5,054 bases of DNA, from assembly GCA_023623095.1 (NCBI GenBank), contig JAMNXX010000033.1:1-5054 (forward strand). Reading direction: 5' to 3'. The notes under the pieces are model-generated. The model made no database searches, was not told the origin of the DNA, and was given only the letters and a program-made list of their open reading frames with translations. The stretch is from Bacillota bacterium. Lineage in GTDB: Bacteria > Bacillota > Clostridia > Peptostreptococcales > Thermotaleaceae. The translations under genes and the position numbers were made by a program. This document shows, piece by piece, positions 4,831-5,054 of the stretch (the first letter of the stretch is position 1; every line of letters starts with the position of its first letter).

Positions 4831-5054
4831 ATTAAAATAATAGATATAGAAGTTATAGGATTGAGGGTTCCCCCTATAGGACAAGCTTGTGAATGGGGAG
4901 AGGATGCAGTAATCGTTAAAGTTCATACTGATGAAGGGATTGTAGGTATTGGGGAAACTGATAGTTCTCCACATGTAATCAAAGCCTTTATCGAAACACC
5001 CCATTCCCATAGTACCGCAATGGGATTAAAGGAAATTTTGATAGGAGAAAATCC
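4831..5054 (+). CDS. Mandelate racemase/muconate lactonizing enzyme family protein (N-terminal part; 3' end outside window)
   Basis: The open frame runs off the right edge after 74 full codons. The peptide begins KIIDIEVIGLRVPPIGQA and continues with VIVKVHTDEGIVGIGETDSS and GLKEILIGENP, the typical N-terminal capping domain of enolase-superfamily MR/MLE enzymes. These abstract an alpha-proton from a carboxylate substrate such as a sugar acid. The capping domain includes the two loops (around PPIGQACEW and GETDSSPH) that shape specificity; the metal ligands and catalytic residues lie beyond the window, so the reaction cannot be named. The start is uncertain: AGGAGGG lies 6 bases before ATT at 4831, where the family normally has ATG-AAA-ATA. 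An in-frame GTG at 4798 lies almost on the predicted transcription start and lacks a ribosome site. TTG at 4861 would remove the first beta strand. Expression is predicted from the sigma-54 promoter just upstream. Confidence 0.85.
   Translation, partial: MKIIDIEVIGLRVPPIGQACEWGEDAVIVKVHTDEGIVGIGETDSSPHVIKAFIETPHSHSTAMGLKEILIGEN

Noticed and set aside
4789..5010. 73-codon minus-strand open frame opposite the racemase-family gene
   Set aside because: It lies antisense to a well-supported family match and ends in the AT-rich inverted repeat; no ribosome site or domain is seen.

Overview
The window looks like chromosomal DNA of a spore-forming, probably anaerobic member of the Bacillota (Clostridia-like). 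The evidence is a GerMN-domain (sporulation/germination type) secreted protein, a Gram-positive style TRAM-domain 23S rRNA uracil methyltransferase, strong AGGAGG-type ribosome binding sites, and a PAS/AAA+/HTH sigma-54 activator of the type common in Clostridia. The genus cannot be fixed from this sequence.

Layout. Bases 1-1298 (minus strand) hold the N-terminal 432 codons of a secreted protein with two tandem GerMN domains; its 3' end lies beyond the left edge. Bases 1299-1618 are a divergent intergenic region with a weak promoter candidate, a short inverted repeat and a 56-codon start-less open frame that may be a gene remnant. Bases 1619-2995 (plus) encode an RlmD/RlmCD-type rRNA methyltransferase, complete, with its Fe-S and catalytic motifs intact. 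Bases 2996-3178 carry a REP-like palindrome, then a dyad overlapping a -10 box. Bases 3179-4534 (plus) encode a 451-aa sigma-54 enhancer-binding protein (PAS - AAA+ - TyrR/Fis-like HTH). Bases 4535-4830 are a dense regulatory region: a terminator with alternative hairpins, small dyads, three helically phased TTTGAA/TTCAAA boxes, and a near-consensus sigma-54 promoter enclosed by a perfect 27-bp inverted repeat. From 4831 to the right edge runs the N-terminus of an enolase-superfamily (mandelate racemase/muconate lactonizing enzyme) protein whose best start is ATT rather than ATG.

How it fits together. The first half is housekeeping and sporulation. The second half is visibly more AT-rich and reads as a self-contained catabolic module. 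In this reading the PAS-containing activator senses a small molecule, binds upstream sites at about 4602-4672, and with sigma-54 switches on the promoter at 4771-4786 to make a sugar-acid or related racemase/dehydratase and whatever follows it. The most interesting signal is that the sigma-54 promoter sits inside the perfect 27-bp inverted repeat. This could be an invertible (phase-variable) promoter, a pair of operator sites, or an RNA hairpin insulating the gene from read-through.
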